The notes beneath the pieces are model-generated. The model was not told the DNA's origin, made no database searches, and worked only from the letters and a program-made list of their open reading frames with translations. A DNA stretch of 23,698 bases from an uncultured Bacteroidales bacterium (GTDB lineage Bacteria > Bacteroidota > Bacteroidia > Bacteroidales > WCHB1-69), in assembly GCA_900321845.1 (NCBI GenBank), contig ONXT01000184.1, positions 1-23,698 on the forward strand. Reading direction: 5' to 3'. Positions 1-8,524 of this stretch are shown here, one piece after another. The position numbers and the translations under genes are program-made. Positions within the stretch are counted from its first letter, which is position 1; each line of letters opens with the position of its first letter.

Positions 1-470
1 ACGAGGGTTTGCTCATCGGTCATCTCCGACAGGTACTTCATCACGAGGCGGTACTGGGCCCAGCTCTGTAAGACGGCGCCGTTGCCGCCATAGGTGATCA
101 GTTCGTGCGGGTGCTGGGCAACGGCGGGATCCAAGTTGTTCTGGATCATCAGCATGATGGCTGCGGCCTGCCGGCACTTGGCGGGGTACTGGTCGATGGG
201 ACGGGCGTACATCTCGTAGTCGGGACGATAGCGGTACATATAGATGCGGCCGTATTTGTGCAGTTCCTCCATAAACTCCGGCGCGAGGGCGGCGTGGAGG
301 GAGGGGTCGAAGTAGCGGAGTGCGTTGCGCAGGGCCAGCTTCTTCTCTGCGGGAGTCAGAATATCCTTACGCTTCGGGGCGTGGTTGATGGTGGTGTCAT
401 AAGGTTTCAGTGCGGGCAATTTGGAAGGAATACCCTGCATAAGATCCTGTTGGAATTCTTGTAAAGTCAT
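1..470 (-). CDS. hutU: Urocanate hydratase, N-terminal part (cut by window edge)
   Basis: Urocanate hydratase adds water to urocanate to give imidazolone propionate, the second step of histidine degradation in the cytoplasm, using tightly bound NAD. The minus-strand frame starts at the ATG complementary to 468-470, and about 156 codons are visible with no stop before the edge. Residues 24-35 (YDTTINHAPKRK) and 111-124 (NNLDPAVAQHPHEL), followed by YGGNGAV at 127-133, are typical of the family. The first ~100 residues precede the point where the shorter Pseudomonas-type enzyme begins, so this is the long form known from Bacteroidota. It lies 85 bases after the sigma factor gene; I see no clear TAnnTTTG box in that gap. 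Other hut genes, if clustered, would lie beyond the window. Identity is from recalled family sequence, and the match is strong. Confidence 0.93.
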   Translation of the reverse strand, partial: MTLQEFQQDLMQGIPSKLPALKPYDTTINHAPKRKDILTPAEKKLALRNALRYFDPSLHAALAPEFMEELHKYGRIYMYRYRPDYEMYARPIDQYPAKCRQAAAIMLMIQNNLDPAVAQHPHELITYGGNGAVLQSWAQYRLVMKYLSEMTDEQTL

Positions 471-555
471 AGTTTTATTATTGATTTGTTTGTTTTTTTC
501 GTGGTTAAATCTGGTTGTGTGTGTATGGCAAGTGTGGGGCAGTTCAATTAGAAGG

Positions 556-1107
556 TTACACCTTGACGGCTTCTTTCAAAATGGCTTCCACCTTTTCGCG
601 GGCGAAGTGGTAGGATGATTTGAGTGCGCCGACGGAGGTGCCGAGAGCCTTCGACATCTCTTCGTAGGGCATTTCGTCGTAGTAACGGAGTGAGAATACA
701 AGTCGTTGTTTATCAGGTAGTTTGATGATGGCTTTTTGGAGCAGGGCTTCAATACGGTCGGAGGAGAAGTACTTTTCTTCGGCAGCTACATTCAGTAGAT
801 GGTCGGTGTATTGGTCGTCGGAGAGATTGAGCGTTTTTTTCTTTTTATCGATGAAAGTCAATGATTCGTTGATGCAAATTCTTGTAATCCAAGTTTTTAG
901 AGAAGAATCGCCGCGGAATTTGTCTAAGTAGCGCCACACTTTGATGAACACATTCTGGGTGATGTCGTTCGCGTCTTCGTGGCCATAAACGTATCTGCGG
1001 ATGGCATAATAAATATCCTCCTGATACTTTTGCATCAGTAGGGTGAATGCTTTTTCTTTGGTTTTCTCGTCCTGAAAAAGTGCCAGAATCTCCGCATCGT
1101 CGGCCAT
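556..1107 (-). CDS. ECF-type RNA polymerase sigma factor
   Basis: This 183-residue protein is a group 4 (ECF) sigma-70 factor, which would direct RNA polymerase to a small set of promoters. Region 2 spans about residues 23-90 and contains the DANDITQNVFIKVWR helix that binds core and the -10 element. A short linker follows, then region 4 at about 121-177, with LPDKQRLVFSLRYYDEMPYEEM leading into a helix-turn-helix (KALGTSVGALKSS). The start at 1107 gives a full-length ECF protein. It begins 38 bases after the transketolase stop, so it may be read from that gene's promoter. No anti-sigma gene (a small protein with one membrane span) lies next to it in either direction, which is unusual for a classical ECF pair. 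Regulon and signal cannot be told from the sequence. Confidence 0.93.
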   Translation of the reverse strand: MADDAEILALFQDEKTKEKAFTLLMQKYQEDIYYAIRRYVYGHEDANDITQNVFIKVWRYLDKFRGDSSLKTWITRICINESLTFIDKKKKTLNLSDDQYTDHLLNVAAEEKYFSSDRIEALLQKAIIKLPDKQRLVFSLRYYDEMPYEEMSKALGTSVGALKSSYHFAREKVEAILKEAVKV

Positions 1108-1145
1108 ATCGACATTTTTTTGAGGTAGGAGCTATGGGTATTGGT

Positions 1146-2096
1146 TTATCTGGCGATTGCTTTCATTGCGGCTTCGATGATGTGCGGGGTGTCGAGACCG
1201 AACTTGCGCATCAGTTCGTCGGGTTTTCCGCTTTCGCCGAAGTGGTCGTCAACGGCCACCATTTCCACGGGGGCTGGGAGTTTCCGTGCCAAAAGTTGGC
1301 AGATGCTGTCGCCCATTCCGCCGTTCATAAAGTGTTCCTCGGCGGTCACCACATGTTTGGTCTTGGCAACACTCTTCAGCACAGCTTCTTCATCCAACGG
1401 TTTAATTGTGGCTATATCAATCACTTCCGCGCTGATTCCCTTTTGGTCGAGTTCGTAGGCGGCTTCCATGGCGGGCCATACGAGGTGTCCGGTGGCGAAG
1501 ATGGAAACGTCCTTGCCTTCGTTCATCACGATGGCTTTTCCGATTTCAAAGGGTTGGTCGGCGGGGGTGAAGTTGGGCACGGCGGGGCGGCCGAAGCGGA
1601 GGTAAACGGGACCTACGTATTCGGCGGCGGCCAGCGTGGCCATTTTGGTCTGGTTGTAGTCGCACGGATTGATAACCACCATGTTAGGCAGCATCTTCAT
1701 CAGTCCGAGGTCTTCCATCATCTGGTGGGTGGCACCGTCTTCGCCGACGGTGATGCCAGCATGGGAGGCGGCGATTTTCACGTTGAGGTTGGAATAGGCG
1801 ACGGTCATGCGGATTTGGTCATACACGCGCCCGGAAATGAAGCCGGCGAATGCGCCCGCAAATGGGATTTTCCCGCTCAAAGCCAAGCCGGCGGAAATGC
1901 CGACCATGTTGGCTTCCGCAATGCCCGTTTGTACGAATCGGTCGGGAAATTCCTTGATGAAATCGCCCATTTTCAAGCTCCCAATTACATCGGCGCATAG
2001 TGCGAAAACGTTGGGATTTCTGCGTCCTGCTTCCAATAAGCCCGCACCAAAGCCGGAACGGGTGTCCTTTAAATCGTTACAAGTGATTTTTTGCAT
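1146..2096 (-). CDS. Transketolase C-terminal half (pyrimidine-binding subunit)
   Basis: Transketolase moves two-carbon units between sugar phosphates in the non-oxidative pentose phosphate pathway, using thiamine diphosphate. This 316-residue protein corresponds only to the C-terminal half: a pyrimidine-binding domain with the catalytic glutamate (E61 in TGIAEANMVG) and the transketolase C domain (from about residue 190, with EVIDIATIKPLDEEAV). The N-terminal half that carries the diphosphate-binding GDG...N motif is absent from the whole window. The start was set at 2096 (MQKITCND), since an upstream in-frame ATG at 2120 would overlap the promoter-like box. In split transketolases the two halves are normally adjacent, so this one must pair with a gene elsewhere or be a relative with another role. 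It sits downstream of priA and upstream of the sigma factor. Confidence 0.9.
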   Translation of the reverse strand: MQKITCNDLKDTRSGFGAGLLEAGRRNPNVFALCADVIGSLKMGDFIKEFPDRFVQTGIAEANMVGISAGLALSGKIPFAGAFAGFISGRVYDQIRMTVAYSNLNVKIAASHAGITVGEDGATHQMMEDLGLMKMLPNMVVINPCDYNQTKMATLAAAEYVGPVYLRFGRPAVPNFTPADQPFEIGKAIVMNEGKDVSIFATGHLVWPAMEAAYELDQKGISAEVIDIATIKPLDEEAVLKSVAKTKHVVTAEEHFMNGGMGDSICQLLARKLPAPVEMVAVDDHFGESGKPDELMRKFGLDTPHIIEAAMKAIAR

Positions 2097-2117
2097 AATA
2101 AATCTGATTTTGAGGCG

Positions 2118-2125
2118 CAAAAGTA
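2118..2125 (-). promoter_or_regulatory. Candidate Bacteroidota -7 box for the transketolase half
   Basis: Read on the minus strand the eight bases are TACTTTTG, matching the Bacteroidota -7 consensus TAnnTTTG. It lies 21 bases before the ATG at 2096, so a transcript would have a very short leader. About 20 bases upstream is TTTCG, a partial match to the -33 TTTG. This suggests separate transcription from priA, but it is only a motif match. Confidence 0.5.
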
Positions 2126-2148
2126 CGATTTTTTTAGGAGAAAGGCGA

Positions 2149-2170
2149 AAGGATTCTTATAAAAATCCTT
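2149..2170 (-). terminator. Weak hairpin at the end of priA
   Basis: On the minus strand AAGGATT, an eight-base loop and AATCCTT form a perfect seven-pair stem that starts within the priA stop codon. It has only two G-C pairs and no immediate T tract, so it is at best a weak terminator or an RNA 3' end structure. Confidence 0.25.
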
Positions 2171-4679
2171 ATGCATCCACATTAATCACCACTCCCACAG
2201 ATTTGTACTTTGTGTTCGTCCTAAAATCAGCCAATAGCTCTTCCAGTTTGCTCTTCTTTGCGGAGAGTGTTTCGTCTTTCGGGAATTTGATCCAGAAATC
2301 CTTCATGTAGTAGTTTTGGATGCGTGCAACCAATGGAAATTCAGGCCCCAAAACCATTTTCGGGAAGGCTGTCCTCAATGTCTGTGCTAAAATTTGGCAT
2401 GATTCATTGAGGAAATCTTCGTCTTTGTGCCTTAAAGTCAGTTTGATAAGACGACAAAAGGGTGGATACATGAATTGCTCTCGTTCCGCAATTTGCATTT
2501 GGTACATCTTGTTGAAGTCGTTGTTGACAACGAATTTCAAAGCGGGATGTTCGGGTTGGTAGGTTTGAATGACAACGGAACCGGGGACCTCTTTTCTTCC
2601 CGCGCGACCGCTGACCTGCGAGATAATCTGATAGGCCCGTTCAAAAGCTCTGAAGTCCGGGAAGTTGAGCATGTTGTCGGCGCTGAGCACGCCCACCACG
2701 GAGACGCGGTCAAAATCCAACCCCTTTGTAACCATTTGAGTTCCAACGAGAATATCGGTTTTGTGTTGTTCAAAGTCGGTGATGATTTTCTGGTAAGCGT
2801 TTTTTGAGCGCGTGGTGTCCAAATCCATCCGCTGGATGACGGCATTTGGGAAAATCTCCGCCAAGGTGTCTTCGATCTTCTCCGTTCCGAAGCCAACCAT
2901 TTCAATGTCGGCACTATGGCATTTGGGGCATTCGTGGGGGACTTCAATGGCATAGCCGCAATAGTGGCATTTCAGCAGATTCACTCGCTTGTGATAGGTC
3001 AGGGTGACGTCGCAATACTTGCAAGTCGGGGAAGTCTCGCAGGAGTTGCAGAAAAGGCGCAGCGAGAATCCCCGGCGATTTTGGAAGAGAATCACCTGTT
3101 CCTTTTGGGCTAATGCGGCTTCGATTTTTTCCAACAGAAAATCCGAAAAAATGCCCGTGACCTTTTTTTGGCGCTGGCACTCTTTCATATTAACTGTCCA
3201 GATATCCGGTAGCTTGCTTTGTGCAAACCGTTTTAGCAGCGGAACGTAGCCGTATTTCTTTTGGCGGACATTGTAAAATGTTTCTAATGAAGGAGTTGCA
3301 CTGCCAAGAAGGACTTTTGCGTGGTGCAGGCTTGACAAAATCAAGGCAGAGTCTCGGGCGTTGTAACGGGGGGCTGGGTCCATCTGCTTGTAGGAGCCGT
3401 CGTGCTCTTCATCCACCACAATGAGTCCCAGATTGTTAAAGGGTAGAAGCAGTGCGGAACGGGCACCCAGAATCAGTTGGTATTTGTTCGAGTCATCCCC
3501 GGTGATTCCGTGGTTGAGCACCCGATTCCAAATTTCCACCTTTTCATATTCGCTGAAACGCGAGTGATATACCCCGACCTTGTCCCCGAAGTATTTTCGT
3601 AATCGGTTGACAATCTGAGAAGTAAGTGCAATTTCTGGCAGCAGGTATAGAACTTGTTTTCCCTCTTTCAGCACCTCATCGATGAGCTTGATGTAAATCT
3701 CCGTTTTGCCGCTACCCGTAACACCATGCAGCAAGACCGTTTGTATGTTCTTGAATTGTTGCTTGATAGATTGGAAGGCGTTTTCCTGCGCTTTTGAAAG
3801 TTGAATTTCCGAGGTGTCGGATTGGGCGGCGGCATCCGTCAGCCGGCTGATGACAACTGTTTTTTCAACCAGAATATTTTTTTCAATCAATCGTTGCAGG
3901 GATGAGGTTGAAACTCGTTCATTATTAGCGAGTTCGCTTTTCTTTATGGCGGTGGAATAATCTTTTACTATGCCATCTTTTCGCAGAATCATCAGAAAAG
4001 CAAGAAGAGTTTCCGATTGTTTTTGGGTTCTTTTTGACTTTTCCAAAGAATCAAGCAGGGCGAAAAGTTCGGTTTGGTTGTGTGCGTAAGGTTCGGCCAG
4101 GGAGAGGTAAACCTCTTTTTTAGGTTTGTAGATGTCGCGGATTTCCTCTTCTGAAACGACAACCTGCTTTTCAACCAAAGATTTTATGAAGGGAATGATC
4201 TTCGGAATCTGCAAAATTTTGGCAAGTTCTCCAATGGCGATGCTTTTGTGATGCAGGACGGTTTCCGTGATTTTCAGTTCAATTTCGTTCAATGTTGAGA
4301 TGTCGCCATCAAAGTCGGGATGGATTTGCACTTTGGTTTCCCCAGCTAGCTTGAGTGCTGATGGGAGCGCGCACGACATCACTTCACCTAAAGTGCACAT
4401 GTAATACTGTGACATCCATTGCCAGAGTTGGAACTGCCGTTCCGAAATGATGGGAACATGGTCAACAATATCGGTAATGTACTTGACATTGATGTTTTGC
4501 GGCACATGGGTGTGTACTTGCGTGACAATTCCGGAATAGAGTCGGTTTCTCCCGAATGGAACGACCACGCGGATGCCGAAAGCCAATTTCCCTTCCATGC
4601 TTTGTGGTACGCGATAGGTGAAAGTGCCTTTGAGTGGTAAGGGTAGGAGAATGTCAGCGAAATAGGTGATTCGTTCCAT
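2169..4679 (-). CDS. priA: Primosomal protein N' (PriA), replication restart helicase
   Basis: PriA recognises stalled forks and D-loops, unwinds the lagging-strand side with 3'-5' polarity and loads the replicative helicase. The protein has 836 residues, as expected for Bacteroidota PriA. The N-terminal DNA-binding domain (about 1-105) begins with ADILLPLPLKGTFTYRVP. The helicase shows Walker A GVTGSGKT at 319-326, DEEH at 423-426, GSAT at 459-462 and QVSGRAGR in the second lobe. Eight cysteines (544, 547, 553, 556, 571, 574, 584, 587) make the two zinc sites within the helicase core. The gene starts 28 bases after waaA, so it is probably in the same transcript. A near match to the -7 box at 4696-4703 (TCTATTTG) could provide a weak internal promoter. 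No defects were seen. Confidence 0.97.
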   Translation of the reverse strand: MERITYFADILLPLPLKGTFTYRVPQSMEGKLAFGIRVVVPFGRNRLYSGIVTQVHTHVPQNINVKYITDIVDHVPIISERQFQLWQWMSQYYMCTLGEVMSCALPSALKLAGETKVQIHPDFDGDISTLNEIELKITETVLHHKSIAIGELAKILQIPKIIPFIKSLVEKQVVVSEEEIRDIYKPKKEVYLSLAEPYAHNQTELFALLDSLEKSKRTQKQSETLLAFLMILRKDGIVKDYSTAIKKSELANNERVSTSSLQRLIEKNILVEKTVVISRLTDAAAQSDTSEIQLSKAQENAFQSIKQQFKNIQTVLLHGVTGSGKTEIYIKLIDEVLKEGKQVLYLLPEIALTSQIVNRLRKYFGDKVGVYHSRFSEYEKVEIWNRVLNHGITGDDSNKYQLILGARSALLLPFNNLGLIVVDEEHDGSYKQMDPAPRYNARDSALILSSLHHAKVLLGSATPSLETFYNVRQKKYGYVPLLKRFAQSKLPDIWTVNMKECQRQKKVTGIFSDFLLEKIEAALAQKEQVILFQNRRGFSLRLFCNSCETSPTCKYCDVTLTYHKRVNLLKCHYCGYAIEVPHECPKCHSADIEMVGFGTEKIEDTLAEIFPNAVIQRMDLDTTRSKNAYQKIITDFEQHKTDILVGTQMVTKGLDFDRVSVVGVLSADNMLNFPDFRAFERAYQIISQVSGRAGRKEVPGSVVIQTYQPEHPALKFVVNNDFNKMYQMQIAEREQFMYPPFCRLIKLTLRHKDEDFLNESCQILAQTLRTAFPKMVLGPEFPLVARIQNYYMKDFWIKFPKDETLSAKKSKLEELLADFRTNTKYKSVGVVINVDA

Positions 4680-4707
4680 TTAACTAATTGATAAACAAAT
4701 AGATGTA

Positions 4708-5943
4708 TTAATTTTCCAAATGGATGTATTCGGCAATTTTATCGCAGGCGCCCAGATTTTCGTGGACGTACTGTGCACAAATTTGGCAGGTCTGTTTGTA
4801 ATAATCCGGATTGGCTTTGAAGCCGCGTAGTTTGATAATCATCTCTTCGCTCGTAACGATAGAGAAGGCTCCTTTTCGGGTGACTAATTCCACCGCTTCG
4901 TTGAAATGGTCATACTCCGGTCCGAAAAACAGCGGGATGCCGAAAACTGCGGCTTCTAATGTGTTGTGAAGTCCGCTTCCGAACGCCCCCCCGATGTAAG
5001 CAATGTCGGCATACTTGTAAATCTTTCTCAAAATGCCGATTGTGTCTATGATAAGTACGTTATACTCTGCCAAATTTTTTCCTTCCATTTGGGTATAACA
5101 AACCACTTTCTCTTTGCCGAAAAGTTGTTTGATTGATGTAATATGTTCAGGGTCAATTAGATGAGGGGCGAGTACGATTTTGTAGTCGTTTTTGGCAGTT
5201 TCAAATACATTATACAGGAGTTCCTCGTCAGGCTGCCAGCTGCTGCCTGCGATGATGAGTTTGGATTCCTGCTTGAATTCGCGCATGAAGTCCAGTTCAG
5301 TATTTTTTTGCGCGACGTGATATACGCGATCGAAGCGGGTGTCGCCGGTGACAGCAACTTGCTCTATGTCAATCTGATTCAGCAAAATCTGTGAGAGCTT
5401 GTTTTGAACGAAGAAGTAGGTGCATTTTTTCAGTTGTTCAGCAAACCAACGTCCGTAAGGTTGGAAGAAATATTGCTTGGAACGGAAAATTGCAGAAAGA
5501 TAGTAGAAGGGTATTTTATTGATATACAATTCGTTTATAAAATTGTACCAATATTCATACTTGACGAAAAAGACGGCTTTCGGCTTGACAGTCTGGATGA
5601 ATTTCCTCGCATTCTTTGGCGTATCCGAGGGTAGGTATGCGAGGATGTCTATGTCTTTGTCGTTTTTTTTCACTTCATAGCCGGAAGGCGAGAAGAAAGT
5701 GACCAAAAAGGTCAGGTCGGGGTATTGCTCCCTGAATTTTTGGATGAGCGGTTTGCCCTGTTCGTATTCACCTAAAGAAGCACAGTGAAACCATACAATC
5801 TGCTTGTTTTCACATTGTTGTGCAAGATTATTGAAGATTTGTTTTCTGCCACTATGCAATAATTTGGCTTTGTTATAAAACAATGCCGCCACGGAAATCG
5901 CGGCGGAATAGAGGTAGATGAAGATGTTGTATAGAACTTGCAT
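4708..5943 (-). CDS. waaA: 3-deoxy-D-manno-octulosonic acid (Kdo) transferase
   Basis: WaaA transfers Kdo from CMP-Kdo onto the lipid A precursor at the cytoplasmic face of the inner membrane, starting the lipopolysaccharide core. The 411-residue protein has an N-terminal membrane anchor (about 4-24). The acceptor-binding domain follows, with the family motif WFHCASLGEYEQGKPLI; E59 in GEYEQG aligns with the catalytic glutamate. The GT-B donor domain contains AGSSWQPDEE (about 233-242), the segment YIGGAFGSGLHNTLEAAVFG and PEYDHFNEA near the end, all typical of the family. Whether one or more Kdo units are added cannot be read from the sequence. It begins 2 bases after the stop of an outer-membrane protein gene and precedes priA by 28 bases, so the three form a likely operon. 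Confidence 0.96.
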   Translation of the reverse strand: MQVLYNIFIYLYSAAISVAALFYNKAKLLHSGRKQIFNNLAQQCENKQIVWFHCASLGEYEQGKPLIQKFREQYPDLTFLVTFFSPSGYEVKKNDKDIDILAYLPSDTPKNARKFIQTVKPKAVFFVKYEYWYNFINELYINKIPFYYLSAIFRSKQYFFQPYGRWFAEQLKKCTYFFVQNKLSQILLNQIDIEQVAVTGDTRFDRVYHVAQKNTELDFMREFKQESKLIIAGSSWQPDEELLYNVFETAKNDYKIVLAPHLIDPEHITSIKQLFGKEKVVCYTQMEGKNLAEYNVLIIDTIGILRKIYKYADIAYIGGAFGSGLHNTLEAAVFGIPLFFGPEYDHFNEAVELVTRKGAFSIVTSEEMIIKLRGFKANPDYYKQTCQICAQYVHENLGACDKIAEYIHLEN

Positions 5944-5945
5944 AA

Positions 5946-6734
5946 TTAGTAACGGTAAAGCGTTTGGATTTTTCTTTTTTCATAGAGCGGAATAATCCAT
6001 CCGATTTTAGGGCCGATGAGCACGCTGAATTTCTTGCTTTCGTCTTTTCCCATCAACAGAAAACTGTAGTTCCGGTTGCTTTTGGTCCAGATTTCAGACA
6101 CTTCGATGCCGGCGAAGAAGCTTGCTACGCGGACTTTTCTCATAAAAATGTAGCCGAAAAATTGTGACATGCAGAACCCGCCCGCGCGTTGGTCGTACCC
6201 TTTTTTGTAATCGCCTGAAAGTTGCGAAATCTGGTTGTCGGGGTCGTTGATGCGGACTTTATGCTCAAAATAGCCGAAATTCAGTTTGAGCCAGAGGCCT
6301 GAGTTGCGCCATTTGCCGAAGTCGAAAATTTTACCGAATCCGCCGCTGAGATTCCAGTAGCGTCCTTCAAAATAGATGGTTGCTTTCTGACCGTTTCCGT
6401 CGATCAAGTCTCCGTTGGAAGTTAGCATGTCTGGTCCCAGAATGGCCTTCTGGTCACGAACTTTTGAGCCGAACAAGTAGTTGAAATCCACGCTGAAAGT
6501 CCAGTTCCCGGCCGTTTTGTAGGTGACATCTACTCCGATGTTGAGGTTCGATTTGAAAGTCTCCTTCAAAGTGCCGAATGGGAATTGCCATGCAAAGTTC
6601 GCATTCGCCCAAACCATGTTGGTCGCTGTGTCAATTGCATCGTATTTCAATTCAATGTCGGCTTTTTCCTGCGCTTTGGCTGGAAAAAGAAGTCCAATAA
6701 TGAACAGGACGGAGGCAAACAAGATTTTCTTCAT
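5946..6734 (-). CDS. Uncharacterised outer-membrane beta-barrel protein upstream of waaA
   Basis: I do not recognise a named family. The start was placed at 6734 because it yields a clean signal peptide (MKKILFASVLFIIGLLFPAKAQ, cleavage after AQ); the longer frame from 6785 would put about 17 residues ahead of it. The mature part, about 240 residues, alternates polar and aromatic residues in strands typical of a small barrel, for example NWTFSVDFNYLFGSK, IYFEGRYWNLSGGFGK and GLWLKLNFGYFEHKV. It ends in an aromatic residue (LYRY), as many barrel proteins do. It is only 2 bases upstream of waaA, so the two are surely co-transcribed; a lipopolysaccharide-related or conserved-neighbour role is inference. 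A Bacteroidota-type -7 box lies 24 bases before the start. Confidence 0.78.
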   Translation of the reverse strand: MKKILFASVLFIIGLLFPAKAQEKADIELKYDAIDTATNMVWANANFAWQFPFGTLKETFKSNLNIGVDVTYKTAGNWTFSVDFNYLFGSKVRDQKAILGPDMLTSNGDLIDGNGQKATIYFEGRYWNLSGGFGKIFDFGKWRNSGLWLKLNFGYFEHKVRINDPDNQISQLSGDYKKGYDQRAGGFCMSQFFGYIFMRKVRVASFFAGIEVSEIWTKSNRNYSFLLMGKDESKKFSVLIGPKIGWIIPLYEKRKIQTLYRY

Positions 6735-6757
6735 TGCTTTATTTTGAAAGTTGGCTG

Positions 6758-6765
6758 CAAATTTA
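6758..6765 (-). promoter_or_regulatory. Candidate -7 box for the OMP-waaA-priA operon
   Basis: Minus-strand TAAATTTG is an exact match to TAnnTTTG, followed 23 bases later by the ATG at 6734. I find no convincing TTTG about 20 bases upstream, so only half of the consensus is present. Confidence 0.5.
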
Positions 6766-6821
6766 CACAAAACTCTTCTAATCATTGCGCCATTCTCTTC
6801 TTTTCTATTATCCGTTTGGTT

Positions 6822-8501
6822 TTAGTCTTTCATCAGTTTTTTGTATCGAATCCGCGTTGGCTCGTCGTTGCCGAGGCGTTTTTTCTTGTTTTCCTCGTAC
6901 TCTGAATAGCTTCCTTCGAAGAAATAGACCTGCGAATCTCCCTCGAAAGCGAGAATATGCGTGCAGATGCGGTCGAGGAACCATCGGTCGTGCGAGATGA
7001 CCACCGCGCAACCGGCGAAATCCTCCAAACCCTCCTCCAATGCACGCAATGTGTTCACGTCGATGTCGTTGGTGGGTTCGTCCAAAAGCAGCACGTTGGC
7101 CTCTGATTTCAAGGTGAGTGCGAGGTGCATACGGTTGCGTTCGCCGCCCGACAACACGCCGGCCTTCTTCCCTTGGTCGGTGCCGCTGAAATTGAAGCGG
7201 GAGACGTAGGCGCGGGAATTGATGAGCCGGCCACCCAACATCATCTGCTCATTCCCCTCTGAAATCACCTCCCAAACGGTCTTCTCGGGGTCGATATCAG
7301 CGTGTTGCTGGTCAACATATCCGATTTTTACGGTTTCACCCACTTCAAAAGTTCCGCTGTCGGGCTTTTCCAAACCCATAATCAGTCGGAAGAGCGTGGT
7401 CTTGCCGGCGCCGTTCGGTCCGATGACTCCGACTATGCCATTCGGCGGCAGAGTGAAGTTGAGGTCGTCAAACAGCAGCTTGTCGCCGTATGCTTTTGCA
7501 ACATGTTGTGCTTCAATGACCTTTGTGCCAAGTCGCGGTCCGTTGGGGATGAAAATCTGGAGTTTTTCTTCCTTCTCTTTGATGTCTTCGTTCAACAATC
7601 TGTCGTAAGCGTTCAAACGGGCTTTCGATTTGGCTTGTCGGGCTTTCGGGGCCATTCGCACCCACTCCAATTCGCGTTCCAACGTCTTCATACGCTTGGA
7701 TTCCTGCTTTTCTTCCAATGCTAAACGATTGGTTTTCTGTTCCAGCCAGGAAGAGTAGTTGCCTTGCCACGGGATGCCTTCGCCGCGGTCGAGTTCGAGA
7801 ATCCAGCCGGCAACATTGTCCAAGAAATAGCGGTCGTGGGTGACGGCGATGACGGTGCCTTTGTATTGGTGCAAGTGCATTTCCAGCCATTGTACCGACT
7901 CGGCATCGAGGTGGTTGGTGGGCTCGTCGAGGAGGAGAATGTCGGGTTCGGAGAGCAGCAGGCGGCAGAGGGCGACGCGGCGGCGTTCACCTCCCGACAA
8001 GTTCTTGACAGGGGTGTCGCCTTCCGGACAACGGAGCGCATCCATGGCGCGGTCGAGTTTAGAGTCCAGTTCCCACGCGTCGTGCTGGTCGATAAGTTCC
8101 GTAAGCTCTCCCTGCCGTTCAATCAGTTTGTTCATCTCGTCATCGCTCATCGGTTCGGCGAACTTCATATTCACCTCTTCGTATTCTTTCAGGATGTCAA
8201 CCACCTCCTGCACGCCCTGCTTTACTACATCTTTAACGGTCAGAGATTCATCGAATTTCGGTTCCTGCGGCAGGTAGCCGACACTGTAGCCAGGCGCGAA
8301 AACCACCTCGCCCTGATAGGATTTGTCGATACCGGCGATGATTTTCAACAAGGAGGACTTGCCGGCGCCGTTCAAACCGAGCACGCCGATTTTCGCACCA
8401 TAGTAAAATGAAAGATAGATGTTCTTAAGAACTTGTTTTTGAGGCGGATACGTCTTGCTGACGTTCACCATCGAGAAAATGATTTTCTTGTCGTCGGCCA
8501 T
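6822..8501 (-). CDS. ettA: Energy-dependent translational throttle protein EttA (ABC-F ATPase)
   Basis: EttA is a cytoplasmic ABC-F protein that binds the ribosomal E site and gates entry into the elongation cycle according to the ATP/ADP ratio. The 559 residues hold two ATPase domains and no membrane segment. Domain one has Walker A GLNGAGKSS (42-50), signature LSGGERRRVAL and Walker B ILLLDEPTNHLD. Domain two has GPNGAGKTT, LSGGERNRMHL and VLLLDEPTNDID. Between them lies the charged inter-domain helix region (LEEKQESKRMKTLERELEWV and on), and the C-terminal end (RIRYKKL) fits EttA. Length is close to the E. coli protein (555). It has 70 bases upstream containing an inverted-repeat structure, and 87 bases separate it from the following gene, so it appears to stand alone. 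Confidence 0.95.
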   Translation of the reverse strand: MADDKKIIFSMVNVSKTYPPQKQVLKNIYLSFYYGAKIGVLGLNGAGKSSLLKIIAGIDKSYQGEVVFAPGYSVGYLPQEPKFDESLTVKDVVKQGVQEVVDILKEYEEVNMKFAEPMSDDEMNKLIERQGELTELIDQHDAWELDSKLDRAMDALRCPEGDTPVKNLSGGERRRVALCRLLLSEPDILLLDEPTNHLDAESVQWLEMHLHQYKGTVIAVTHDRYFLDNVAGWILELDRGEGIPWQGNYSSWLEQKTNRLALEEKQESKRMKTLERELEWVRMAPKARQAKSKARLNAYDRLLNEDIKEKEEKLQIFIPNGPRLGTKVIEAQHVAKAYGDKLLFDDLNFTLPPNGIVGVIGPNGAGKTTLFRLIMGLEKPDSGTFEVGETVKIGYVDQQHADIDPEKTVWEVISEGNEQMMLGGRLINSRAYVSRFNFSGTDQGKKAGVLSGGERNRMHLALTLKSEANVLLLDEPTNDIDVNTLRALEEGLEDFAGCAVVISHDRWFLDRICTHILAFEGDSQVYFFEGSYSEYEENKKKRLGNDEPTRIRYKKLMKD

Positions 8502-8524
8502 TTTTTAATTGATGATTGATATTT

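Noticed and set aside
105..464. Plus-strand open frame opposite the hutU start
   Set aside because: The minus-strand reading gives an unmistakable urocanate hydratase N-terminus with no stop to the window edge.
1047..2000. Long open frame (317 codons) on the plus strand opposite the transketolase gene
   Set aside because: It is a shadow of the minus-strand gene: composition is Gly/His/Val-rich, with no recognisable motif, and the minus-strand product is a clear transketolase half.
4696..4703. Promoter box in front of priA
   Set aside because: TCTATTTG misses the essential A of TAnnTTTG and lacks a -33 partner; it is kept only as a remark under priA.
7764..8411. 215-codon plus-strand frame opposite ettA
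   Set aside because: It overlaps fully conserved ABC-F sequence and has no sensible domain content.
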